Below, in pieces: positions 1-10,750 of a DNA stretch of 64,000 nt. The position numbers were made by a program, and so were the translations under genes. The stretch is from positions 62,001 to 126,000 of the forward strand of contig JBJXHM010000009.1 in the NCBI GenBank assembly GCA_046233115.1. The letters are read 5' to 3'. Position 1 is the first letter of the stretch. The number at the start of each line of letters is the position of its first letter. The DNA comes from JACOMY01 sp046233115. GTDB taxonomy: Bacteria > Pseudomonadota > Alphaproteobacteria > Kiloniellales > JACOMY01. The notes below the pieces were generated by a model. It saw only the letters and a list, made by a program, of their open reading frames with translations. It was not told the origin of the DNA and ran no database searches.

Positions 1-1494
1 GAGACCCTGGTGATCGCCGATGAGAAGGTGCCGGAGGCCATCGCCGGCATCATGGGCGGTGAGGAGAGCGGCTGCACCGCCGGGACCCGCAACGTCTTCC
101 TGGAGGTCGCGTACTTCGATCCGATCCGCGTGGCGCGGGCCGGCCGCCGTCTGGGCCTCAGCTCCGACGCGCGTTACCGCTTCGAGCGCGGCATCGACCC
201 GAAGAGCCTGGAGTGGGGCGTCGACGTGGCCACCCGGCTGATCCTGGAGCTCTGCGGTGGCGAGGCCAGCCGGCCGGTGCTGGCCGGGACCATCCCGGCG
301 CTGGCCCAGAGGGTGAGCCTGCGGCCCGAGCGGGTCGAGGCCCTGGGCGGCGTGGCCGTGCCTGTGGAGCGCCAGCAGGCGATCCTGGAGACCCTGGGCT
401 TCGAGGTGACCCCGGAGGACGGCGCGCTCTCCGCTCTGGTGCCGAGCTGGCGCCCCGACATCGACGGCGAGGCCGACCTAGTGGAGGAGGTGCTGCGCAT
501 CGAGGGCTACGACGCCGTGCCGGTGACGCCGCTGCCGCGCGAGGGCCACCTACCGGCCGCGGTGCTGACGCCGGAACAGCGGCGCCGCACTCAGGTGCGC
601 CAGACCCTGGCCTGGCGCGGCCTGGACGAGGTCATCACCTTTTCCTTCATGGACGGGCGCCAGGCGGCGCTGTTCGGCGAGGTGAAGGAGAGCCTGCGGC
701 TGGTCAACCCGATCTCCAGTGAGCTCGACGTCATGCGGCCCTCGGTGTTGGGCAACCTGGCCGCGGCCCTGCAGCGCAATGCCGATCGCGGCAGCCCGGA
801 CCTGGGCTTCTTCGAGGTCGGCCCGATCTACCGCGACGACACGCCCGACGGCGAGCCTTGGCTGGCCAGCGGCCTGCGCCACGGCCTGGCGGTGGAGCGG
901 CAGTGGCAGGGCGGCAGCCGCCCGGTCGACGCCTTCGACGCCAAGGCCGACGTCATGGCGGTGCTGGAGGTGCTGGGCGCGCCGGTCGAGAACCTGCAGA
1001 CCAGCACCGATGCGCCGGTTTGGTACCACCCCGGCCAGTCCGGCCAGCTCCGGCTCGGCCCCAAGGTGCTCGCCGCCTTCGGCAGCCTGCATCCCAAGGT
1101 GGCAGCAGCCTATGGCCTGAAGGGCAAGACGGCGGCCTTCGAGATCTTCCTGGATGTCGTGCCCTTCCCCAAGGCCAAGGGGAAGGCCAAGGCGCCACCG
1201 GAGATCTCGGCCTTCCAGCCGGTCGAGCGCGACTTGGCCTTCATCCTGGACCGCGAGGTCCCGGCCGAGACCCTGGTCCGGGCCGCACGCGGCGCCGACC
1301 GGGCGCTGATCTCTTCCGTCCGCCTCTTCGACCTCTACGAGGGAAAGGGCCTGCCGGAGGGCAAGAAGTCCTTGGCGATCGGCGTTACCCTGCAGCCCAA
1401 GTCGGCGACCCTGACCGATGCCGAGATCGACGCGGTCATCGCCAAGGTGGTCGCGGCCGTCGGCAAGGCGACGGGCGGCAGCCTGCGGGGGTAA
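1..1494 (+). CDS. pheT: Phenylalanine-tRNA ligase beta subunit (5' truncated by window edge)
   Basis: The frame is open from base 1, so the gene enters from the left; 497 residues are visible. This is the beta subunit of the cytoplasmic (alpha-beta)2 enzyme that charges tRNA-Phe. The visible part opens in the B3/B4 region (IAGIMGGEESG), continues through the B5 domain and the inactive synthetase-like core, and ends in the FDX-ACB anticodon-binding domain (from about FQPVERDLAF to the C-terminus). A Lys/Ala/Pro-rich linker (KAKGKAKAPPE) precedes that last domain. The family assignment is firm; only the 5' end is missing. pheS would be expected just upstream, outside the window. Confidence 0.96.
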   Translation, partial: ETLVIADEKVPEAIAGIMGGEESGCTAGTRNVFLEVAYFDPIRVARAGRRLGLSSDARYRFERGIDPKSLEWGVDVATRLILELCGGEASRPVLAGTIPALAQRVSLRPERVEALGGVAVPVERQQAILETLGFEVTPEDGALSALVPSWRPDIDGEADLVEEVLRIEGYDAVPVTPLPREGHLPAAVLTPEQRRRTQVRQTLAWRGLDEVITFSFMDGRQAALFGEVKESLRLVNPISSELDVMRPSVLGNLAAALQRNADRGSPDLGFFEVGPIYRDDTPDGEPWLASGLRHGLAVERQWQGGSRPVDAFDAKADVMAVLEVLGAPVENLQTSTDAPVWYHPGQSGQLRLGPKVLAAFGSLHPKVAAAYGLKGKTAAFEIFLDVVPFPKAKGKAKAPPEISAFQPVERDLAFILDREVPAETLVRAARGADRALISSVRLFDLYEGKGLPEGKKSLAIGVTLQPKSATLTDAEIDAVIAKVVAAVGKATGGSLRG

Positions 1495-1575
1495 ACTGAA
1501 GAAGAAGTGAGGTGGTGCGACCCGCCAGCCTGAGAGGGGGGGAAGGGGCGGCAGCGAGCCGCACCACATCGAGCT

Positions 1576-1615
1576 AGAGCAGCCCACTGTGGTTGGGGGA
1601 CCTGAGGTCTGCTCT
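1576..1615. repeat. TAGAGC-family inverted repeat between pheT and lepA
   Basis: Arms AGAGCAG (1576-1582) and CTGCTCT (1609-1615) are perfectly complementary and flank a 26-base interior. The arms match those of the elements after lepA and near the anti-sigma gene. This copy has a poor interior stem, so it is the most decayed of the clear copies. It may act as a transcript-end hairpin or be a mobile-repeat relic; both are inference. Confidence 0.5.
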
Positions 1616-1743
1616 TGAAATGCTATACGGGCCTAAGTCGCCCGGTGTGTACGGCCACAGCAGATTTTTTTCGTCGGGCAACTCCTCGCCCTGACGCGCA
1701 GAGGCACTTGCGCCGTCTCAGGGTTTTTGCGAACGAAGGCGAC

Positions 1744-3543
<1,800 letters not shown>

Positions 3544-3546
<3 letters not shown>

Positions 3547-3594
3547 AGCAGATGACGTCAGATCGAGTCGATCTGGCGTCTGAATCCTGCTCTA
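3544..3594. repeat. TAGAGCAG long imperfect palindrome overlapping the lepA stop codon
   Basis: Outer arms TAGAGCAG (3544-3551) and CTGCTCTA (3587-3594) pair perfectly. An inner stem, GACGTCAGATCGA against TCGATCTGGCGTC, pairs at 12 of 13 positions. It closely resembles the element at 61205-61256. Its position directly on the lepA stop suggests a role in termination or 3' end stability (inference). Confidence 0.75.
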
Positions 3595-3799
3595 TCTCAT
3601 CAAAACATGGAGCGGATCGCCTCCGTTCCACAGTCTGCGGTGCCCTGTTCTCGTAGGGCGCCGGGTCGTGTTCGCCCGGCTTTTCGCTAAGCAGGAAAAG
3701 GATGGGGAAGGATTTCAATTTATCCGCGCTGCCGACTGAGGCATGATGCCGTTTGAAACAGCCGAGGGAGACGAGGGTGTCGGCTGAACGAGGCAAGAT

Positions 3800-6367
3800 A
3801 TGAGCGGCCGGCTCGCATGGGGGATGGCCCTGTTCTTGGCCGTGGTGACCCTGGGGGGTATCGCTGGTGCCTATACCGTGGTGCAGCGGTTCCTCTACCT
3901 TGGGGACGACCTTCAGTTGGAGTCCGCCCATAGCTCCCTCTGGCACCTGATTCAGGCCGACAAGGAGGCCTTGCGCCTGCAGGGCGTGGTGGTCGGGCTT
4001 CTGCGCGAATCGCATCTGCACGATGATGCAGCCGAGGGTCTGGACAGCGAGCTCGCGCGCCGTGTGCGCGCACTGGAAGTCCACTTGGAAGCGCTGAAGG
4101 GCGGGATCGGCGCCGTCGATGGCCATGAGGCGCTTGGTGGTGGAACCCTCAACGATTTCCTGACCATTCTGAACGAGGCCGAGGTCGAGCTGGCGCAACG
4201 GCCGATCAGCGTCGCGCTGCTCAGGCGCCTCGATAGCGAGTTGCTGACCCTGAACGGGACCTTGCAGGGGCTCTCGTTGCTGACCAGCGAGCGCCATGAC
4301 CTGCGCGACCAGCGCCTGGCCGAACGCGTGCGGGCGGATACCGAGACCTTGATCCTGGTCGGTAGCCTCACGCTGCTCTCGTTTCTTGTCGTGACCTCGG
4401 GTCTGGTCTACCTGCTGCGGCGGGCGGATCGGCGGCTTGCCGGCGCGAAGTCCGGACAGGCGCGTATCGAGAACGCCCTGAACACCTTTGCGCACGGCTT
4501 CGCCTACTTCGATGCCGACGACCGCCTGCTGCTCTTCAACGACTGCTACCGCTATCTGCTGCGCTTCCCGATCCGGCAAGGCATGACCTTCGAAGAGACG
4601 CTGCGGATGGGGGTCCGGGAAGGGGTCTTCGTCGATGCCGATCCCGACCAGGAGGCTTGGATCGCCGAACAGCTCCGGCTGCACCGCAATCCCACCGGGC
4701 CGCTGGAGGTCAGGCTGGGGGACGGGCGCTGGATGCTGGTGGACGAGCGGCGCACCGGCGACGGCGGCCGGGCCGGGCTCAGGATCGACATCACGCCCTA
4801 CAAGGAACTGCTGGAGGAATCCGGCAGAATGGCTAACGAGAAGGCCTCCTATCTCACCGCGCTCGGTAGCGTCACGCAGCTCCCCCTGGAACTGCTGGGC
4901 GATACCTTGGCTCAGCTCAAGAGCGAAGCGCCTCTGGCGCGCGGAGGGGCGGCCATTGGCAGTGCGCGTGCGACCTGCAGCTTGCTCGCGGGGTTGATCG
5001 AGGACAGCGTCATGCTTTCCGATCCGGGGGTAAGCCAGCTCGCTCTCGATACCGCGGAGTTCGATACGGCTCAGCTTTGGCGCGTGCCGGTATCGCTGCT
5101 TCAGGCCAAGGCTGAGGCGCGTGGCGTTACCCTGGTCCGCCGCCTCGAATCCTCCGTCCCGGACCGTCTGCGCGGCGACCTGCGGCGTCTGACCCAGGTA
5201 ACCCTGCTGCTGCTGGACGAGGCGGTGACCTCCTGTCTCTGCGGCGAGATCTCGATGCGCCTGACGGTCGCGCTGCCGGATGTCCGCTCGACCGCAGGCC
5301 TACTGCTGCACGCCGAGATCGGCTGCTGTGGGGTGCAAGGACGCACCACTTTGGAGCAGGCCTCTCTCTGCGCGCGGCCCAGGCTCCTGGTCGCGGAACG
5401 GATGTTGGCGGCCATGGGCGGACGCTTTGAACTGGAGAGCGGCAAGCTGGTCTTCGAGGCCCCGATCCGTCGTGCCTTGCGGCCGCTGGGATCGCCGCCG
5501 CAAGGCTATTACGCGATCGGCAACGATGGGGCGCACAAGGGCTTCACTGGTGATCTCAGGATGCTGGTGGTGGAGGACGAGCGCATCAACCGGCGCCTCA
5601 TCCTGGCCTATCTGGAGCGCATGGGAATCGAGGCCGAGGCGGTCGGGGATGGCACCACTGCGCTGGCGAGAGCCAACGAGAGCTACTTCGACCTGATCCT
5701 GATGGATATCTCCCTGCCGGGGCTGGACGGGCTGCGTGCCACCCAGGCGATCCGCTCGGGCAACGGCATCTGCCGAGACGTCCCGATTCTGGCACTCACC
5801 GCCAACGCCAAGACGGAGGATATCGAGCGCTGTCTGGCTGCCGGGATGAACGGCCACCTGGCCAAGCCGGTCGATCCGGCGCGCCTGGCCCAGGCCTTCC
5901 GGCGCTGGCTGAAAGGGACCGGTGACCTCGAGCCGAGCGACCGGCCGCAGTTGGAGGCTGTCGACGAGGGGCCGCTGGATCAGAGCGCCCTGGATGATCT
6001 GGTGGCGGGCGCCGGTGGTGCACTGGCGTCGGAGCTGATCGGCGATTTCCTGGCCGACCTGGACGGCAACCTGGAGGCCCTGCAGCACGCCGCCAAGGAG
6101 ATGGACGAGAAAAAGCTGATCAGGGTCTGCCACGCGATCAAGGGATCGGCTGCCCTCTTCGGAGCCAGCGAGCTGTCCGAGATCGCCGCGAAGATCGAGG
6201 AGGATGCCGCGCATCTGACCCGCGGGGAGGCCTTCCGGCTGGTGTCCGAGCTGTCTGCTGCCCGCGACCGTTCCCGCGTCGCCTATGCCGACTGGCAGTC
6301 GCTCCATGCCGCCGACCTTCGTGAGATCGATCGCGAGGTCGGCGACGACCCAGACGACGGCAAGTAG
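3800..6367 (+). CDS. Membrane hybrid two-component protein with degenerate kinase core, receiver and HPt domains
   Basis: An 855-residue inner-membrane signalling protein. Visible order: TM1 (about 5-27), a roughly 155-residue periplasmic helical region, TM2 (about 185-206), a PAS-like domain (about 222-335), a kinase-like region (about 340-560), a receiver domain (about 587-703; phospho-acceptor D636 in LILMDISLP, K689) and an HPt domain (H778 in CHAIKGSAALFGA). The kinase part is abnormal. Where an H-box should read like SHELRTP, the sequence reads GSVTQLP, so serine 357 replaces the phospho-accepting histidine. The N, G1 and G2 boxes of the ATPase are also unrecognisable (EIGCCGVQG; ARPRLLVAERMLAAMGG). 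The REC and HPt residues are intact, so it may act as a phosphorelay acceptor rather than a kinase. Start ATG follows ACGAGG. Confidence 0.85.
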   Translation: MSGRLAWGMALFLAVVTLGGIAGAYTVVQRFLYLGDDLQLESAHSSLWHLIQADKEALRLQGVVVGLLRESHLHDDAAEGLDSELARRVRALEVHLEALKGGIGAVDGHEALGGGTLNDFLTILNEAEVELAQRPISVALLRRLDSELLTLNGTLQGLSLLTSERHDLRDQRLAERVRADTETLILVGSLTLLSFLVVTSGLVYLLRRADRRLAGAKSGQARIENALNTFAHGFAYFDADDRLLLFNDCYRYLLRFPIRQGMTFEETLRMGVREGVFVDADPDQEAWIAEQLRLHRNPTGPLEVRLGDGRWMLVDERRTGDGGRAGLRIDITPYKELLEESGRMANEKASYLTALGSVTQLPLELLGDTLAQLKSEAPLARGGAAIGSARATCSLLAGLIEDSVMLSDPGVSQLALDTAEFDTAQLWRVPVSLLQAKAEARGVTLVRRLESSVPDRLRGDLRRLTQVTLLLLDEAVTSCLCGEISMRLTVALPDVRSTAGLLLHAEIGCCGVQGRTTLEQASLCARPRLLVAERMLAAMGGRFELESGKLVFEAPIRRALRPLGSPPQGYYAIGNDGAHKGFTGDLRMLVVEDERINRRLILAYLERMGIEAEAVGDGTTALARANESYFDLILMDISLPGLDGLRATQAIRSGNGICRDVPILALTANAKTEDIERCLAAGMNGHLAKPVDPARLAQAFRRWLKGTGDLEPSDRPQLEAVDEGPLDQSALDDLVAGAGGALASELIGDFLADLDGNLEALQHAAKEMDEKKLIRVCHAIKGSAALFGASELSEIAAKIEEDAAHLTRGEAFRLVSELSAARDRSRVAYADWQSLHAADLREIDREVGDDPDDGK

Positions 6368-6397
6368 CGCCGAGCCTCAGGTCGACGAATGGCCAGG

Positions 6398-6417
6398 GAG
6401 CGGAACGCGATCCGCTC
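6398..6417. terminator. Hairpin between convergent genes
   Basis: Stem GAGCGGA (6398-6404) / TCCGCTC (6411-6417) with a six-base loop lies in the 49-base gap between the convergent hybrid-kinase and hydrolase genes. On the minus strand it starts right at the hydrolase stop as TAGAGCGGA, like the other TAGAGC elements. There is no clear U-run, so a bidirectional terminator role is inferred. Confidence 0.5.
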
Positions 6418-7268
6418 TATCCGGCGCGGGGATCGCGCGGGCGCCAACTGCCGCGTTCCACCTCCCCCAGGAAGGCCTCGAGCAGGGCGTTGAAGGCCGC
6501 CGGTTCCTCCAGGTTCACGAGATGGCCCGTTGCCGGGACGACCGCGAGGCGCGCCGTCGGCATCAGTCGCTTCATCCAGAGATTGACGTCGAGCGTGGGC
6601 TCGTCCTCGTCCCCGACCAGCAGCAGCAGCGGCGTGCGCACTGCCTTCAGCTCCGCTTCGAGATCATAGAGCGAGGGCCGCTTGGCCAGGATTCCGCGCA
6701 GGATGCTGGCTGCGGCATGGGCCGGGTGCTCGGCCAGGTGATCGACGAAGCGCTGCCAGCCGATCGGGTCCTTGTTGGCGAACTGCACCCGCGTCGGGCC
6801 CAGCCCGTAAGCGGTCGCATCGAAGCTGCCGCTGCGGTCGAGGCTCCGGGCATGCTCCAGGCTATCGTCGATGAAGGCCTGGCGCGTGGGCTTGTAGGCT
6901 CCGCTACCGGCCACCGCCGCGGTGCAGGACAGCAGCCGGTCCGGGTGCCTTGCGGCCAGCATCAGGGCGGTGTAGCCGCCCATGCTCAGTCCGACGACAT
7001 GGGCCTTGCCGACGCCAGCGGCGTCCAGGATCGCGATCGCATCCGCGGTCATCAGCTCCTGGCTGTAGGCGTCGTCATCCTGCGGTGTGTCGGAGGGCGG
7101 ATAGCCGCGCGCGCAGGGAATCAGGCAGCGCCAGCCGCGTGCGAAATGGCGAACCTGGTCCTCCCAGCTACGGGCATCGCCGGCGAACTCGTGCAGGAAG
7201 AGGATTTCCTGACCCGATCCGCTGTCCTCGTAGTGCAGGTGTGCGCCCTCTCCGGTCGCATAGGGCAT
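6417..7268 (-). CDS. Alpha/beta hydrolase
   Basis: A 283-residue soluble alpha/beta-hydrolase fold protein. The HxxF-type oxyanion region is FLHEFAGD (from about residue 24), the nucleophile elbow is GLSMGG with serine 95, an acidic residue follows in LLLLVGDEDEPT, and the catalytic histidine is in ATGHLVNLEEP near the C-terminus. Sequences of this type (HLVNLEEPAAF) occur in 3-oxoadipate enol-lactonase-like and related esterases, but the substrate cannot be read from the sequence. It is convergent with the hybrid signalling gene and 80 bases downstream of the DUF1289 gene on the same strand, so the two may be co-transcribed. Confidence 0.85.
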   Translation of the reverse strand: MPYATGEGAHLHYEDSGSGQEILFLHEFAGDARSWEDQVRHFARGWRCLIPCARGYPPSDTPQDDDAYSQELMTADAIAILDAAGVGKAHVVGLSMGGYTALMLAARHPDRLLSCTAAVAGSGAYKPTRQAFIDDSLEHARSLDRSGSFDATAYGLGPTRVQFANKDPIGWQRFVDHLAEHPAHAAASILRGILAKRPSLYDLEAELKAVRTPLLLLVGDEDEPTLDVNLWMKRLMPTARLAVVPATGHLVNLEEPAAFNALLEAFLGEVERGSWRPRDPRAG

Positions 7269-7348
7269 GATAACCTCGCGCTTCGCTTCGGCAGAGAGGG
7301 AAGACTGGCACTTCCGGGCTGCCGAAATCCAGGCTCTTCGCTGGTGCT

Positions 7349-7645
7349 CTAGCCCGCCTCGTTGCGGATACGGTCCAGCACGCTCCGCTTTTCCTCGGCG
7401 GTCATGATCATCCAGTCGCGGATCTCGTCCAGGTCCCGCTTGCAGCCGATGCAGCGGCGGTTGCTGGAATCCATCTGGCAGACGGCGATGCAGGGCGAGG
7501 GAACCGTGGTGTCGAAGCGGCGCTCGCTCAGACGTCGCCGCCGTTCCGCTCGCCGGCTCTGCCGGTCGGTCGTGAGCAGCGAAGCCTCCACCGGTTCTGA
7601 CGGCGCAGTGTCGGGCGAGGCGTTCTCCGGCGTGTCGCGGTCCAT
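7349..7645 (-). CDS. DUF1289 cysteine-motif protein
   Basis: A 98-residue protein whose C-terminal half is a DUF1289 domain: SPCIAVCQMDS then RRCIGCKRDLDEI, giving four conserved cysteines (C52, C56, C65, C68) that probably bind a metal or Fe-S centre. The N-terminal half is polar, Arg-rich and likely disordered. The start is the ATG at 7645 giving MDRDTPEN; the frame stays open further upstream, but that would overlap the divergent promoter region. The function of the family is not established. The stop TAG again begins a TAGAGC sequence. Confidence 0.85.
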   Translation of the reverse strand: MDRDTPENASPDTAPSEPVEASLLTTDRQSRRAERRRRLSERRFDTTVPSPCIAVCQMDSSNRRCIGCKRDLDEIRDWMIMTAEEKRSVLDRIRNEAG

Positions 7646-7838
7646 GTGGGGGTGTTCTCTTCGACGTGATCGGAAGACTGACCGCTCTACTTGGCGCTTG
7701 GCCGCCCCGGCGTCTAGAGTATGGGCGCTATTTTTCTTGGAGCCGGTCGGTGCCGCGTTCTGCGGTGGGGTAGGGGGCGGAGACCGGCCCTTGCCGGTCC
7801 GCAGCGGCGCCGATCGGGCGAAGGAGGCCCTCCGATCC

Positions 7839-9515
7839 GTGTTGCGCCGCGTCCGCTTGTACACCGGGCTCTTCCTCTTCGCCTTCGTGGCCAGCCACCT
7901 GCTGAACCATGCTGCCGGGATTCTCGGGCTGGGGGCCATGGAGGCCGGCCGGGCGGTCTTCCATGCCGTCTGGACCAATCTGCCGGTGATGGTCCTGCTG
8001 CTGGTGGTGGCGCTGGTGCACATGCTGCTGGGCGTCTTCGCCTTCTTCTCCCGCAAGAAGCTGCACCGCATGCCGCCGGCGGAGATGGTGCAGATGCTGA
8101 TGGGACTGCTGATCCCGCCGCTGCTGGTGATCCACGTGCTGGGCACGGCCTACGCCCGGGCGGTCTACGGCCTGAAGGTCGACTACGACTACATCCTGCT
8201 GATCTTCTTCCTGTTCGACCCGCTGCAGGGAATTCAGCAGGTGCTGGTGCTGCTGATCGCCTGGACCCACGGCGCGCTCGGCATCTGGTACTGGCTGCGC
8301 CTGAAACACGGCTTCGCGCGCTGGCGCGATCAGGTTTTGGCGCTGCTCTTGGTCTTTCCCCTGCTCGCGCTGGCCGGCGTGCTCTCGGCCGGCCGTGAGA
8401 TCATGTATCTTGCCGATGACCCGGCCTGGCTCAATGCACGCATCCAGGGATTCAACCTGCCCGACGAGGCAGCGGTGGCGGCGGTCTACGACCTGCGCAG
8501 CACCCTGCTGCTGATCTACGCCGGCCTCCTGGTGCTGGCCCTGGCCGGCCGGCTGGTGCGCATGCTGCGGCAGCGGCGCAGCCGCTCGGTCAGGATCGGC
8601 TATCCCGGCGGTCGCACCGTGACCGTACCGCTGGGGACCTCGGTCCTGGAGGCGAGCCAGCTCAATGCCATCCCGCATGCCTCGGTCTGCGGAGGGCGCG
8701 GGCGCTGCTCCACCTGCCGGGTCAGGGTCACCGCCGGTGCCCGCCACCTGCCGCCGCCCCGGCCGGAAGAGGCCCGGGTTCTGCGGGGCGTAAAGGCCTC
8801 GGCAGACGTTCGGCTCGCCTGCCAGCTCCGTCCGCTGGGTAACGTCGAGGTGGAGCCGCTGCTCGCGCCGGGCGTGGGGACGGGGGAGGTCACCCGCAGG
8901 CCGGGGCCGCGGCCGGGCGAGGAGCGCGAGATCGCCGTGCTCTTCGCCGACATCCGCGGCTTCACCACGATCAGCGAGGCCATGCTGCCCTATGACGTGG
9001 TCTTCCTGCTGAACCGCTATTTCCGGGCGATCGCCTTGGCGCTCGAGGGGGCGGGCGGTCACGTCGACAAGTTCATCGGCGACGGCGTCATGGCTCTCTT
9101 CGGGCTCGACGGCGAGCCGGAAGCCGCCTGCCGCCAGGCGCTCGCCGCCGCGGCCGCGATGGGCCACGCAATCGGCGACATCAACCGCTCGCTCGCCCAC
9201 GACCTGGACCGGCCCTTGCGAATCGGGATCGGTATCCACGTCGGTACCGCGGTGGTCGGCGAGATGGGCTACGGCAAGGCCCGTGCGCTGACTGCCATCG
9301 GCGATACGGTCAACACCGCCAGCCGGCTGGAGCAGCTCACCAAGGAGCACCAGGCGCTGCTCGTGGTCTCGGAAGAGACGGTGACGCGCGCCGGCATCGA
9401 GCTGCCTGACGCGAAGCGCGCCACCACACCCATCCGCGGCCGCAAGGAGCCGCTGTCGGTGCTGATCGTCGAGACGGCCGAAGAGCTGGCCGCGCTGGAG
9501 CCGGCCGCCGGCTGA
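7839..9515 (+). CDS. Membrane protein with cytochrome-b-like TM region, 2Fe-2S ferredoxin and class III adenylate cyclase domains
   Basis: A 558-residue fusion. Residues 8-245 hold about six TM helices with histidines at 20, 24, 61, 99 and 144 within or next to them, reminiscent of succinate-dehydrogenase-type cytochrome b anchors. Residues 250-342 are a plant-type [2Fe-2S] ferredoxin domain: C284, C290, C293 (CGGRGRCSTC) and C328. Residues 365-550 are a class III cyclase: metal aspartates D371 (FADIRGFT) and D415 (FIGDG), adenine-type Lys 411 and Asp 489, and N492/R496 for the transition state. All catalytic residues look intact. The start is a GTG at 7839 behind AAGGAGG (7821-7827); the longer open frame runs over the divergent DUF1289 gene. 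The likely role is redox- or electron-transport-controlled cAMP synthesis (inference). Confidence 0.88.
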   Translation: MLRRVRLYTGLFLFAFVASHLLNHAAGILGLGAMEAGRAVFHAVWTNLPVMVLLLVVALVHMLLGVFAFFSRKKLHRMPPAEMVQMLMGLLIPPLLVIHVLGTAYARAVYGLKVDYDYILLIFFLFDPLQGIQQVLVLLIAWTHGALGIWYWLRLKHGFARWRDQVLALLLVFPLLALAGVLSAGREIMYLADDPAWLNARIQGFNLPDEAAVAAVYDLRSTLLLIYAGLLVLALAGRLVRMLRQRRSRSVRIGYPGGRTVTVPLGTSVLEASQLNAIPHASVCGGRGRCSTCRVRVTAGARHLPPPRPEEARVLRGVKASADVRLACQLRPLGNVEVEPLLAPGVGTGEVTRRPGPRPGEEREIAVLFADIRGFTTISEAMLPYDVVFLLNRYFRAIALALEGAGGHVDKFIGDGVMALFGLDGEPEAACRQALAAAAAMGHAIGDINRSLAHDLDRPLRIGIGIHVGTAVVGEMGYGKARALTAIGDTVNTASRLEQLTKEHQALLVVSEETVTRAGIELPDAKRATTPIRGRKEPLSVLIVETAEELAALEPAAG

Positions 9516-9528
9516 AGGCTGAGTCCTG

Positions 9529-9999
9529 CTACTGCTTCGCCTCGTAGGCCTCGATCGAGGACTGCAGGGTCTGCGCCTCGGGGCAGCCGACCACGCAGGT
9601 GGTCTCCAGGACGCGGAGCTGCGCCTTGGCCTTCGCCAGGTCGCCGACCTGCAGGTAGAGCTCGCCCAGGTACTCGTTGGCACCGATATGGTTGGGGTCG
9701 AGCAACAGCGCCTTGTTGTAGGCGGCGAAAGCGGGCTCGGTCTTGCCGGTGCTGCGATAGGCGAAGCCCAGCAGGGTCCAGACGTCGGCGCTGTTGGGCT
9801 CCTCCTCGACCACCCCTTCCAGCAGCGCGATGGCGTCGTCGTAGCGCTTCTGATCGATCAGGCCCATGGCCTTGTCGAAGGCGCCCGCCGGCGTCGCCGC
9901 GTTGGTCATCATGTTCATTGCCGAGGCCGGTGCCGACAGCGCGACCAGCACCAGCAGCAGGGACAGGGCGAACGGCAAGCGGAGACGGCGAAGCGGCAT
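9529..9999 (-). CDS. Exported TPR-repeat protein
   Basis: A 156-residue protein with an N-terminal signal peptide (Arg-rich n-region, hydrophobic LPFALSLLLVLVALS, cleavage near APASA-M). Two to three tetratricopeptide repeats follow (GAFDKAMGLIDQKRYDDAI; WTLLGFAYRSTGKTEPAF; ANEYLGELYLQVGDLAKAK). The C-terminal TTCVVGCPEAQ contains a cysteine pair that could form a disulfide in the periplasm. Start chosen at MPLRRLRL. It converges with the cyclase gene with only 13 bases between stops. Probably a periplasmic scaffold; partner unknown. Confidence 0.85.
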   Translation of the reverse strand: MPLRRLRLPFALSLLLVLVALSAPASAMNMMTNAATPAGAFDKAMGLIDQKRYDDAIALLEGVVEEEPNSADVWTLLGFAYRSTGKTEPAFAAYNKALLLDPNHIGANEYLGELYLQVGDLAKAKAQLRVLETTCVVGCPEAQTLQSSIEAYEAKQ

Positions 10000-10095
10000 A
10001 GGACTGTCCTCTCGGATGTGGCCGGCGTCGGTGGCCCCTCTGCGCGCTAGCTGGCCACAGCGGATGCCCGCTTGTCCAGTCACAGCGGCGCCACT

Positions 10096-10626
10096 CTAGC
10101 GGGCCTCGGCTGCAATCTCCTCGGGCACAGCGTCGGCGTCGATCACCTGCCGGGCGGTCTCGTAGGAAAAGCCGCGCCGGGCCAGGGCCGCCAGGTCTGC
10201 ATTGCGCCGCTGGTCGCGCAGTTCGGGCGCGCGATAGGGGCCGAGGCCGCGCTTCCTGCAGTAGATCCAGGCGCGCGAGACCTCGTCGGAGAGGGCGCCT
10301 TCCAGGCCCGTGAGCGCGGCCTCGACGGTTCCCCGGTCGAGCCCCTCGACGGCCAGCCGACGGGCGATCGCCGCCTCGGAGAGGCCGCGCCGGGCCAGGC
10401 TGCGCGCCTTGGTCATGGCGAAGGTCTCGTCGTTCAGCAGGCCCAGCCGCTCCAGGTCGTCGAGCAGGCTGGGGATAGCGGTCGCGTCGATGTCGGAGCG
10501 CTCTTCGGTTTCGGCCTTGGCCAGCCGGCGCGTCAGCAGCCGCTCCACCCGCTGCCGGCTCGCGGCGTAGCGGGAGAGATAGAAAAGCGCCTGATTGCGC
10601 AGGGATTTCTCGGTTAGCCGCTTCAT
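10096..10626 (-). CDS. recX: RecX-family regulatory protein
   Basis: A 176-residue RecX-like protein, the all-helical inhibitor that binds RecA filaments and limits recombinase activity. It shows repeated three-helix motifs: SRQRVERLLTRRL, then LNDETFAMTKARSLARRGLSEAAIARRL, and a C-terminal ALARRGFSYETARQVID. The start is the ATG giving MKRLTEKSLRNQ; the frame extends upstream but overlaps the divergent permease start. No recA gene is adjacent, unlike many bacteria where recX follows recA. Confidence 0.88.
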   Translation of the reverse strand: MKRLTEKSLRNQALFYLSRYAASRQRVERLLTRRLAKAETEERSDIDATAIPSLLDDLERLGLLNDETFAMTKARSLARRGLSEAAIARRLAVEGLDRGTVEAALTGLEGALSDEVSRAWIYCRKRGLGPYRAPELRDQRRNADLAALARRGFSYETARQVIDADAVPEEIAAEAR

Positions 10627-10750
10627 CGGCAGGACTGTCGCTGCACGCTGGAAAGGGGAGAAGACCATAGCATCTTTGCCATCGCTGGCATGATAGCATT
10701 GCCGATCCGAGCCTTGCAGCGCTCGCCCTCTGGCAATATGTGAAGCCACC

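Noticed and set aside
1615..1743. N-terminal extension of lepA from 1615
   Set aside because: LepA begins at MSDLSHIRNF in the family; the extension overlaps the end of a TAGAGC repeat and has no homologous sequence that I recognise.
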